Shown here piece by piece: positions 52,523-63,000 of a stretch of 64,000 nt of DNA. Position 1 is the first letter of the stretch. Every line of letters begins with the position of its first letter. This DNA comes from Ancylobacter polymorphus. Its GTDB lineage: Bacteria > Pseudomonadota > Alphaproteobacteria > Rhizobiales > Xanthobacteraceae. Location of the stretch: assembly GCF_022836935.1 (NCBI RefSeq), contig NZ_CP083239.1, positions 2,184,001 through 2,248,000 of the forward strand, written 5' to 3'. Position numbers and translations under genes: made by a program. Under the pieces are notes generated by a model. That model was not told where the DNA came from, did not search any database, and saw only the letters and a list, made by a program, of their open reading frames with translations.

Positions 52523-52939
52523 GTGCGTCGAAGTGTGCCTGTTGTTCTTGCTGCCATGTGTCTCACGGCTCCGGCGGTTGCGCAGGACGCGTGGCCCGAT
52601 CTCCTCGGCAAATGGGTGGGTAAGAGCCGGGCGATCATTATGAGCCCGGCGGGTCACTATGGCAGCGCCGGCAGCGGCAACGAGCCACGGTTCGTCTCCG
52701 CCGATCTCGTGATCGAGATCACCAAGCAGGACCAGGGCCGGTACATCGGCACGATCGTCTCTGCGGGCCACCGCGAAGAAAAATTCATGATCCTGTCCGA
52801 AGATCGGAAGACGCTCCGCTCGGCGGACAGTGACGGAAACTCCGTCGGCCACATCATCGATCCGAACAGCTTTGAGTTGTGCTATGCGCAGATGGCGCCG
52901 ACGGTGGCCTCCTGCGCGCTCTTCAAGCGCGAAAAATAG
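52523..52939 (+). CDS. Secreted protein of unknown function
   Basis: A 138-residue protein with a signal peptide (RRSVPVVLAAMCLTAPAVAQ). The mature part, WPDLLGKWVGKSRAIIM, LVIEITKQDQGRYIGTIVS, LSEDRKTLRSADSDGNSVGHII and a YAQMAPTVASCALFKR end, is a plausible all-beta lipocalin-like or calycin fold; the GKW start and repeated strand pattern support that only weakly. GTG start has GGGAG before it. I do not recognise a family. Confidence 0.72.
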   Translation: MRRSVPVVLAAMCLTAPAVAQDAWPDLLGKWVGKSRAIIMSPAGHYGSAGSGNEPRFVSADLVIEITKQDQGRYIGTIVSAGHREEKFMILSEDRKTLRSADSDGNSVGHIIDPNSFELCYAQMAPTVASCALFKREK

Positions 52940-53008
52940 CAAAGCTGGCTGTCGCACGCGTTCAGGTTCCGATCAGGTTAAGCCCGCCCGATCGGAACCT
53001 GCGTTTGG

Positions 53009-53980
53009 CTAGACCACCCGCAAACCGGGCTTGAGCGTGCGCGCCACCCGGCCTCCGAACTGGCCGCAGCCGATCAGCCCCGGCGTCGGATGGGTGATGA
53101 CATGCACCGGCATCTCGGCGAGCCGGCCCTCGAAGGGCGGGTGCTCCTCGAAGGCGGCGCGGAAGTCCGATTGCGCGAACAGCGAGGCGAGGCCGACCGA
53201 GACGCCGCCGGCGAGAAACACGCCGCCGCGCGCATTGGTGATCAGCGCGAGATCGCCGGCGATACGGCCGAACAGCCGCAGGAACACGTGGCAGCTGTGC
53301 CGGGCCGCGTCGTCGTCACGCTTCGCCGCCGCAATCACCTCTTCCGGCGAGAGGGCGGTGCCGGAGAGGATGCGGTGGATGCGGGCGAGGCCGGAGCCGG
53401 AGAGCGCGTGCTCCACCACGACGGGGCCGAGCTCGCGCACCATATGGCCGAGCAGCAGCGCCTCTTCCGAATCGGCGGCGCCGAGCCGCACCCGTCCGCC
53501 CTCGCCGGTGAGCACCATGCGGTTGCGGCCGGTCTTGACCAGCATTGCGGTGCCGAAGCCGGTGCCGGGCCCGCACACCAGAATGGGCGCGTCGCGCTCG
53601 GCATGGCCGCCGCCGACCGCGACGAGGTCGTCGGCGGTGAGCGCCGGCACGCCCAGCGCCAGCGCCTCGAAATCGTTCAGCACGTTGAATTTCTGCCAGC
53701 CGAAATAGCGCCGCATCTCGCGCTTGGAGAAGGCCCAGTCACGGTTGGTGAGGCGGATCTCCTCCTCATCCGCCGGTCCGGCCACCGCCAGCACCGCGCC
53801 ACCGACCGAGGCCCGCGCCTCCGCGCCGCGCTGGGCAAGATCAGCCTCGATCATCCGCTCGAAGCCGGCGAAATCGTCATTGCGGTGAATCTGGATGTCG
53901 CGCGGCACGCCGTCCGGGCCGACAAGAGCGAGGCGGGAGGAGGTTCCGCCGATATCGGCGATGAGGATCTTGCTGGGCAT
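53009..53980 (-). CDS. glk: Glucokinase
   Basis: A 323-residue cytosolic kinase (ROK-unrelated Glk family). ILIADIGGTSSRLALVGPDG is the phosphate-1 motif. NDFEALALGVPAL contains the catalytic aspartate. GPGTGFGTAMLV and FLAGGVSVGL are further ATP/sugar-site segments. Start at 53978–53980 gives a clean MPSKILIADIGG N-terminus. Phosphorylates glucose; together with the KdgK-like kinase it fits Entner–Doudoroff sugar use. It is divergent from rsmB. Confidence 0.92.
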   Translation of the reverse strand: MPSKILIADIGGTSSRLALVGPDGVPRDIQIHRNDDFAGFERMIEADLAQRGAEARASVGGAVLAVAGPADEEEIRLTNRDWAFSKREMRRYFGWQKFNVLNDFEALALGVPALTADDLVAVGGGHAERDAPILVCGPGTGFGTAMLVKTGRNRMVLTGEGGRVRLGAADSEEALLLGHMVRELGPVVVEHALSGSGLARIHRILSGTALSPEEVIAAAKRDDDAARHSCHVFLRLFGRIAGDLALITNARGGVFLAGGVSVGLASLFAQSDFRAAFEEHPPFEGRLAEMPVHVITHPTPGLIGCGQFGGRVARTLKPGLRVV

Positions 53981-54143
53981 GTTCCATTCGCTGCAGGACG
54001 AGGCCGAGGGTGGGCGGCACGGCAAGGATTAGGGCCCATTCGGACCCGCTTCGACAACCCCCATGCCGGCATTTGGATGCACCGCTTGCGGGAAGTTGCG
54101 GATAAGGTTGCCTTCCCGCCCGCCTCGGCCTAGTCCCATCGCG

Positions 54144-55496
54144 ATGAAAGATACGCGCTCGTCTCCCCGCCGCCCGGCTTCGGGCTCCCCCGCCGGTTCA
54201 CCGCCCGCCTCCGAGGCGCCGGGCCTCGCCGCCCGCCGCGCCGCCGCCGAGGCGGTGCTCGCCGTGCTGGACACCGGCCACCCGCTCGAAGAGACGCTGG
54301 AGCGGCTCACCCGTGGGCTGGAGGACCGCGACCGGGCGCTGGCGCGGATGATCGCGGCGACGACACTGCGGCGGCTGGGCAGCCTGCGCGCGCTGCTGAA
54401 GACGCTGCTGGAACGCGGCATTCCCGACAAGGCGCGCCGGGTGGAGGTACTGATCCTCACCGGCGCGGCGCAGATCCTGTTCATGGACGTGCCCGACCAT
54501 GCGGCGGTGGGCACCACGGTGACGCTGGTGGGCGAGCAGGCGGCGACCGCCGGCTTCAAGGGGCTCGCCAATGCGGTGCTGCGGCGCATCGCGCGTGAGG
54601 GTGGGGCGGTGCTGCCCGACGCCGCCGACCAGCCGGAATGGCTGGTGGAAGGCTGGACGGCGGCCTATGGCCCGGCGCAGGGCGAGGCGATCTCCCGCGC
54701 GCTGGCTCAGGAGGCGCCGCTCGACCTCACCGCGCGGGAGAACCCGGCGGCCCTCGCCGAAAAGCTCGGCGGCCGGTTGCTGCCGACCGGCTCGATCCGC
54801 CTGGTCGAGGCCGGCAATGTCACTGCGCTGCCCGGCTTCGCGGAGGGCGAATGGTGGGTGCAGGACGCGGCGGCGGCGCTGCCGGCGCGGCTGCTGCGCC
54901 CGGCGGCGGGAATGACGATCGCCGATCTCTGCGCCGCGCCCGGCGGCAAGACCGCCCAGCTCGCCGCTGCCGGCGCGCGGGTGGTGGCGGTGGACCGTTC
55001 CGGCCCGCGCCTGCGCCGGCTCAAGGCCAATCTGGCACGGCTGAACCTCTCCGCCGACATCATTGAGGCCGACGCCACGCGCCTCAATGCCGGCCCGTTC
55101 GACGGCGTGCTGATCGACGCCCCTTGCTCGGCCACCGGCACCATACGCCGCCACCCCGAGGTCGCCTGGACCAAGGCGCCGGGCGACATTGCCAGCCTCG
55201 CCGACCTGCAGACGCGCCTGCTCTCCCACGCCGCCGACATGGTGAAGCCGGGCGGGGTGCTGGTCTATTCCACCTGCTCGCTGGAGCCGGAGGAGGGCGA
55301 GCGGCAGGTTGCGGCCTTTCTTGCGCGCCGGCCCGATTTCGTCCGCGACCCGGTGACGCCGGGCGAGGGCGGCATCCCCGCGGAATGGATCAATGCCGAG
55401 GGCGAGGTGCGCACCCTGCCCACCCATCTGCCGGACGAGGACCCGCGCTTTGCCGGCCTCGACGGCTTCTTCGCCGCGCGGCTGCGCCGGGGGTGA
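54144..55496 (+). CDS. rsmB: 16S rRNA (cytosine-C5) methyltransferase, RsmB-type
   Basis: A 450-residue enzyme. An N-terminal NusB-like domain (about 35–165; RRAAAEAVLAVLDTGHPLEETL, MIAATTLRRLGSLRAL) is followed by an Nol1/Nop2 SAM methyltransferase domain. CAAPGGKTAQLAAAGARVVAVDRS is the SAM loop. DAPCSATGTIRRHPEVAW and VYSTCSLEPEEGE carry the catalytic cysteines. Expected to methylate C967 of 16S rRNA. ATG 54144 is chosen as the frame upstream is not conserved. Followed by the heparinase-like gene 122 bp later. Confidence 0.93.
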   Translation: MKDTRSSPRRPASGSPAGSPPASEAPGLAARRAAAEAVLAVLDTGHPLEETLERLTRGLEDRDRALARMIAATTLRRLGSLRALLKTLLERGIPDKARRVEVLILTGAAQILFMDVPDHAAVGTTVTLVGEQAATAGFKGLANAVLRRIAREGGAVLPDAADQPEWLVEGWTAAYGPAQGEAISRALAQEAPLDLTARENPAALAEKLGGRLLPTGSIRLVEAGNVTALPGFAEGEWWVQDAAAALPARLLRPAAGMTIADLCAAPGGKTAQLAAAGARVVAVDRSGPRLRRLKANLARLNLSADIIEADATRLNAGPFDGVLIDAPCSATGTIRRHPEVAWTKAPGDIASLADLQTRLLSHAADMVKPGGVLVYSTCSLEPEEGERQVAAFLARRPDFVRDPVTPGEGGIPAEWINAEGEVRTLPTHLPDEDPRFAGLDGFFAARLRRG

Positions 55497-55618
55497 GCTT
55501 TTCCACCGCGCCGCCTTCGGCCCTGCTGCCCGGTTGGAGGCCGGGACTCGCTCCGCTAAGCTCGCGCCCATGGCAGAGCTGGTGATTCCCGGCGTCTTCG
55601 AGAGGGGCTGAGGCGCTG

Positions 55619-57337
55619 ATGGCCCGCGACATCCACGCGAAGCGCGCCCGCCTGGCGCTGTTCGCGATCGAGACCGGCTGGAACAGGCTGGTGGCGCGCA
55701 CGCTGGTGCATCCCTGGTTTCCCTGGCGGGCGACGGCCGTGCCGGTGCCCTCGCGCCTGCTGTTCGCCCCGCATGAGCTGCGCACCGGCGACCCCGCCCG
55801 CGCGGCCGAATTCTATGCCGGGCGCTACAGCTTCGTCGGCAAGCTGGTGCTGACCGACGGCGCCTCGCCTTTCGAGATGGAGCCGCCCTCGCCGGAATGG
55901 GCGCGCGAGCTCTATTCCTTCGGCTGGCTGCGGCATTTGCAGGCGGCGGCCTCACCGGTCGCCCGCGCCCATGCCCGCGCGCTGGTCGGCGACTGGATCG
56001 CCATGCGCGGCCACCGCCTGCCGCTGGCCTCCGCCCCCGATGTGGCGGCGCGGCGGGTGACGAGCTGGCTCACCCAGGCGCCCTTGATCCTGCAGGATGC
56101 CGATCCGAGCTTCCACCGCCGCTTCATCCGCAGCCTCACCGCGCAGGTGCGCTACATCAAGAGCGTGGGCCCCAGCGCGCCGGACGGGCGGGCGCGGCTT
56201 TCCTGCGCCTTCGCCCTGGCGCTGGCCAGCCTGTGCATGGCCGACCAGACACGGTTGATGCGCGCGGCGCAGAAGCGGCTGGTGGAGGAACTCGACCGGC
56301 AAATACTGGGCGATGGCGGCCATGTCAGCCGCAATCCCGGCCTGCTGATCGAGGTGCTGCTCGACCTGCTGCCGCTGCGCCAGAGCTATGAGGCGCGGCA
56401 CGTGCCGCCGCCGCCGGCGCTGCTCAACGCGCTCGACCGGATGATGCCGATGCTGCGCTTCTTCCGCCATGTCGACGGCGCCTTCGCGCTGTTCAACGGC
56501 ATGGGGCCGACGCCGGCGGACGTGCTCGCCACCGTGCTGGCCTATGACGATGCGCGCGGGCGGCCGGTGGCGAACGCGCCTTATTCCGGCTATCAGCGCA
56601 TGGAAGCCGGCGCCACCGTGGTCATCGCCGACACCGGCGCGCCGCCGCCGCTGCCGGTGAGCCTGGAGGCGCATGCGGGCTGCCTGTCCTTCGAGCTTTC
56701 CGCCGGGCGGCACCGCATCGTGGTGAATTGCGGCCTGCCGGCCGCCGGGCGCGACGAATGGCGCGCGGTGGCGCGGCAGACGGCGGCGCATTCCACCGTG
56801 GTGGTGGAGGATGCCTCCTCCTGCCGCTTCCTCGCCGCCGGCCCGCTGACGCGCCTGTGCGGCGCGCCGGTGCTGAGCGGCCCCCGCGACCTGCATGTCG
56901 ACCGTAGCGAGCGGGGCGGGGCGGATGTGCTGCGCGCCAGCCATGACGGATATGCCGGCCGCTTCGGCGTGGTGCATCAGCGCTCCTGGCGTCTGTCGGC
57001 CGACGGCATGCGGCTCGACGGCGAGGATCTGTTCCGCGTGGCGCAGGGCGAGGAATTCTCCGCCGACCAGCCGGCCCGCTACGCGGTGCGCTTTCACCTG
57101 CACCCTTCGGTCGAGCCTTCGCGCACCTCGGATGGGCAGACGGTGATCCTGCGCCTGCCGGATGGCGATGACTGGGCCTTCACCGCGCCGGGCAGCAGCG
57201 TGGCGATCGAGGAGAGTATCTTCCTCGGCAGCGGCGCCGGCCCGCGCCGCACCGCGCAGCTTGTCATGACAGGCACCGCGCGGCAGACGCCGCGGGTGGA
57301 ATGGACCTTCGTCCAGCTCAAGGCGCTGCGGGGATAG
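55619..57337 (+). CDS. Heparinase II/III-family protein
   Basis: A 572-residue protein with an alpha/alpha-toroid N-terminal part and a beta-sandwich C-terminal heparinase II/III domain. Seen segments: LLQAPLI-type helices around 140–300, HVSRNPGLLIEVLLDLLPLR, DGAFALFNGMGPTP, APYSGYQRMEAG and FELSAGRHRIVVNCGLP, AHSTVVVEDASSC, GRFGVVHQRSWRLSADGMRL. No secretion signal was seen, which is unusual for a polysaccharide lyase, so the enzyme may act in the cytosol or on the inner face. Located between rsmB and purH, a gene order I recall in several Rhizobiales. Substrate unknown. Confidence 0.82.
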   Translation: MARDIHAKRARLALFAIETGWNRLVARTLVHPWFPWRATAVPVPSRLLFAPHELRTGDPARAAEFYAGRYSFVGKLVLTDGASPFEMEPPSPEWARELYSFGWLRHLQAAASPVARAHARALVGDWIAMRGHRLPLASAPDVAARRVTSWLTQAPLILQDADPSFHRRFIRSLTAQVRYIKSVGPSAPDGRARLSCAFALALASLCMADQTRLMRAAQKRLVEELDRQILGDGGHVSRNPGLLIEVLLDLLPLRQSYEARHVPPPPALLNALDRMMPMLRFFRHVDGAFALFNGMGPTPADVLATVLAYDDARGRPVANAPYSGYQRMEAGATVVIADTGAPPPLPVSLEAHAGCLSFELSAGRHRIVVNCGLPAAGRDEWRAVARQTAAHSTVVVEDASSCRFLAAGPLTRLCGAPVLSGPRDLHVDRSERGGADVLRASHDGYAGRFGVVHQRSWRLSADGMRLDGEDLFRVAQGEEFSADQPARYAVRFHLHPSVEPSRTSDGQTVILRLPDGDDWAFTAPGSSVAIEESIFLGSGAGPRRTAQLVMTGTARQTPRVEWTFVQLKALRG

Positions 57338-57433
57338 ACGGCGCACGGCTGCCCTGCCGGCCGGGCGGTTCACCCGGAAGGCCAGACGTGGTAGGGGCGG
57401 CGGCTTCCTCGTTCAAACGCACTGGCCGCTCCC

Positions 57434-59047
<1,614 letters not shown>

Positions 59048-59067
59048 GCGGGACGGACACGCCAACG

Positions 59068-59095
59068 AAAAAGGGCCGGCGCGAGCCGGCCCTTT
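59068..59095. terminator. Bidirectional terminator between purH and ompW-like gene
   Basis: AAAAAGGGCCGGC (59068–59080) pairs with GCCGGCCCTTT (59085–59095) around GCGA. The flanking A5 and T3 runs make it usable for both convergent genes. It lies 21 bp after purH and 20 bp after the porin gene stop. Confidence 0.75.
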
Positions 59096-59114
59096 GCGTG
59101 TGAGGCCCCTCGCC

Positions 59115-59822
59115 TCAGAAGCGGTAGGTGACGCCGAGGCCGACGATCCACGGGTCGAGATCGGCCTTGCCGGTCAGCGGCTGGCCGGCGACGACCACGT
59201 CGAAATCGGGCTTGAGGAAGAGCTTCTTCACGTCGACGTTGAGGCCCCAATGCTCGTCGAACATGTAGTCGAAGCCGACCTGCAGCGCCCAGCCGAACGT
59301 GTCCTTCACGTCGATCGAATCGGCCGAATAGGCCTTCTGATCGAAGAAGAAGGTGTAGTTGATGCCCGCGCCGACATAAGGCTTGAAAGCGCCGAAATCG
59401 GTGAAGTGATATTGCAGTGTCAGGGTCGGCGGCAGCAGCCAGACTTCGCCGATCTTGTTCAGGCTGGCAATCGTGCCAGTGCCGTTGATGTCGTGCGGGG
59501 TGACGCCGAGGATCAGTTCGGCGGCCCAGTTCTTGGTGAAGTAGTAGGTGATGTCGAGTTCCGGCACCACCGAATCCGAGATGTCGAGCCCGGAGCCGGG
59601 GACGCCGCGCACCGAACCATTATCCTCGGGGAACACGCCGAGCAGGCGCAGGCGAATCTGCCACGGGCTCTGTTCCTGCACCGGCGCGGGCGCCTTGTAG
59701 GCCAGCGGCGCGGCCTTGGAGATGTCGGCGGCCAGCGCCGGGCCCCCCATCAGAGCGGCGCCCGCGAGCGCGAGAACCGCCGGCGCGGCGGTGCGAGCAA
59801 AAAATGACCGGATGGACGACAT
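59115..59822 (-). CDS. OmpW-family outer-membrane protein
   Basis: A 235-residue beta-barrel protein. Signal peptide ([20 protein letters not shown]) then a mature part starting [72 protein letters not shown] and [15 protein letters not shown] are OmpW-type strands, and the last residue is Phe (GLGVTYRF), the BAM signal. OmpW channels carry small hydrophobic molecules. ATG 59822 is chosen to match the signal peptide. It is divergent from the NAD-glutamate dehydrogenase gene. Confidence 0.9.
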   Translation of the reverse strand: MSSIRSFFARTAAPAVLALAGAALMGGPALAADISKAAPLAYKAPAPVQEQSPWQIRLRLLGVFPEDNGSVRGVPGSGLDISDSVVPELDITYYFTKNWAAELILGVTPHDINGTGTIASLNKIGEVWLLPPTLTLQYHFTDFGAFKPYVGAGINYTFFFDQKAYSADSIDVKDTFGWALQVGFDYMFDEHWGLNVDVKKLFLKPDFDVVVAGQPLTGKADLDPWIVGLGVTYRF

Positions 59823-60074
59823 GCCCCAAAACCCCTTTATTCCCTTAAGCCCCGTGCAAGGGCGCGGGCCTATTGGTGAGGGCGCGGGCGAGTCGTGCGC
59901 TTGATCGAGATCAATCGGGCGATAGTCTTGTCTTTCTGTGACCAACAGGCAACAGCGGCCGAGAGAGGGCTCGCCCGCATTTCAGTGGGCGGAATAGACG
60001 TATAATAGAACAATCGGCTACAGCCGGCGGGCGGTCTCCCAGGCGGAGGCCGCGCCATCCGGCGGGGGGAAGTG

Positions 60075-63000
60075 ATGGGCGTCGAAGGGTTCCTGGCCAG
60101 CGAGGACGAGCGCGTGCCGCGCCAGCTCGTCGAGCAGGCGGACCTTATCCTGCAGGCGACCGACGGCGACGTGCCGTCCCGGTTCGCGCAGGGGCTGTTC
60201 GGCCGCGCGGTGGCGGAAGATGTGCGGGTTTACACGCCGCACGAACTCGCCGCGCTGGCCCGGCTCGCCTATGGGCATCTCAAGGTCCGCCGCCGCGACA
60301 GTTTCGACATCCGCATCGAACAGCTCCCGGCCGCCGAGGGCGGCGACCGGCTCGCCCGGGTCTCGGTGATCGAGATCGTCAATGACGACATGCCGTTCCT
60401 GCTTGATTCGCTCATGGGCGCGCTCAACGCCCAGGGGCTGACGGCGAGCTTCGTTGTCCACCCGATCATGGGCGTCGACCGCGACACCAGCGGGCAGGTG
60501 ACCAATCTCGTGCCCGGCGAGACCCCGGCCGGCGCCCGCATGCGGCGCGAAAGCCTGATCCAGATCCATGTGCCGCGCATCGAGGATGAGGGGCGCCAGC
60601 TCGCCTTGATCGACGAACTCAGCGTGGTGCTCAACCAGGTGCGCGTGGTGGTCGCCGCCTGGCAGCCGATGATGGCGCAGGTGCGCGCGGCGGTGACCAA
60701 CCTCACCCTCGCCCCCGCCATGGTGCCGCGCGAGGACCGGGAAGAGGCGATCGCCTTTCTGGAATGGCTGCTGGCCGGCCGCTTCACCTTTCTCGGCTGC
60801 CGCCACTATCAGTCCGCCGGCACGCCCGGCGCCAAAGCGACGGTGTTCGAGCGGCGCATGGAGGATGCGCTCGGGATGATGGCGGACGAGGCCTTCCGCC
60901 TGTTCCGTCCTACCGGCGATCCGCGCTCGGTCAGCGCCGACATCGCCGAGGCGCTGGCCGATCCCAGTCCGCTGATCGTCACCAAGTCGCGCACCGTCTC
61001 CAGCGTGCACCGGCGGGCCTGGATCGATGTGGTGCTGGTCAAGCGCTACGACGCGCAGGGGCGTGTGGTCGGCGGGCTGTGCATTGCCGGCCTGTTCACC
61101 GCCACCGCCTATACGAGCTCGGTCCGCACCATCCCGGTGCTGCGGCGCAAGGCCGCCACCGTGCTGGCGCGCGCCGGCTTCGCGCCGGAAAGCCATTCCG
61201 GCCGGGCGCTGGTGAAGGTGCTGGAGACCTATCCGCGCGACGATCTGTTCCAGATCGACATTGCCGCGCTCTACCAGTTCTCGCTCGCCATCCTGCAGCT
61301 GGACGAACACCCGCGCGTGCGGGTGCTGGCGCTGAATGAGCGGTTCGACCGTTTCGTCTCCATCCTCGTCTTCGTGCCGCGCGAACGCTATGGCAGCGAG
61401 GTCCGCGCCAAGATCGGCACGCTGCTGGCGTCGAGCTTCGGCGGGCAGGTCGTGGCGTTCCGGCCGCTGTTCCTGGAAGGCCCGCTGACGCGGGTGCATT
61501 TCATCATCGAGCGCGGCACGGGCGAGGTGCCGAACATCAATCGCGCGACGTTGGAAGAGGCGATCGGCGCGATCATCCGCACCTGGGGCGACGGCTTTGC
61601 CGAGGCGCTGGCGGCCACCGTGCCGGCCAGCAAGGCGAGCGAACTGATGGAACGCTATGCCGGCGCCTTCCCAGCCGGCTATCAGGCGGCGGCGACGCCG
61701 GCGGAGGCGATCGACGATCTGCGCCTCATCGAGGAACTGAGCGAGGCAAACCCGGTGGCGGCGGATTTCCGCCCCTCCACGCTGCGCGAGCGCGGGCGCC
61801 TCGCGCTCAAAGTGTTCAGCTACAAGGTGCCGCGCCTGCTGTCCGAGCGGGTGCCGCTGCTCGAATCCATGGGCTTCGTGGTCATTGACGAGCGCACCTT
61901 CACCGTCCGTCCCGGCGGGGGCGCACCGGTTTATCTGCACGACATGCTGCTCTCGCGGCGCGGCGGCGGCGATGTCGCGCTCGACAAGCTGGGGCCACGG
62001 CTGCACGCGACGCTGATGTCGGTGCTGCGCGGCGGCGAGAGCGACGGGTTCAACGCGCTGGCGCTGACCGCCCAGCTCGGCTGGCGCGACATCGCGCTGC
62101 TGCGGGCGCTGGGGCGCTATCTTCGGCAGGTCGGCATTCCCTTCAGCCAGGACTATCTCTGGCAGACGCTGAACGCCCACCCCGGCATCGCGCAGAAGCT
62201 GGTGGCGCTGTTCCATGCCCGCTTCGACCCCGAACAGGGCGAGCGCCGGGCTGAGCGGCAGGAGGAACTGCGCGCCGCCATTGAGGCCGCGCTGGCGGAT
62301 GTGCCGAGCCTCGACGAGGACCGCATCCTGCGCCGCTTCGCCAATCTCATCGGTGCGGCGGTGCGGACCAATTTCTTCCAGCGCGCGCCGCAGGGCAGCC
62401 ACCGCCCGACCATCGCCTTCAAGTTCCTCAGTGCCGAGGTCGAGGGACTGCCGCAGCCGCGCCCGCTGTTCGAGATTTTCGTGCAGTCGCCGCGCGTCGA
62501 GGGCATCCATCTGCGCTTCGGCCGGGTGGCGCGCGGCGGGCTTCGCTGGTCCGACCGGCCGCAGGATTTCCGCACCGAGGTGCTCAGCCTCGTCAAGGCG
62601 CAGCAGGTGAAGAACGCGGTGATCGTGCCGGTGGGCGCCAAGGGCGGATTCGTGCCGCAGCAGCTTCCGGCCGGGCCGCGCGAGGCGATCCAGGCCGAGG
62701 GCGTCGAAGCCTACAAGCTGTTCATTTCCAGCCTGCTCGACGTGACCGACAATATCGAGGACGGCCAGACCGTCCACCCCGCGCAGACGGTGCGGCACGA
62801 CGAGGACGACCCCTATCTCGTCGTCGCCGCCGACAAGGGCACCGCCACTTTCTCCGACACCGCCAACGCGCTGTCGCTGGAGCGCGGCTTCTGGCTCGGC
62901 GACGCCTTCGCCTCCGGCGGTTCGGTCGGCTATGACCACAAGGCGATGGGCATCACCGCTCGCGGGGCGTGGGAGGCGGTGCGCCGGCATTTCCGCGAAC

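Noticed and set aside
55570..55611. 14-codon open frame (MAELVIPGVFERG) before the heparinase-like gene
   Set aside because: Too short, no ribosome site or regulatory hallmark of a leader peptide (no codon run, no attenuator hairpin).
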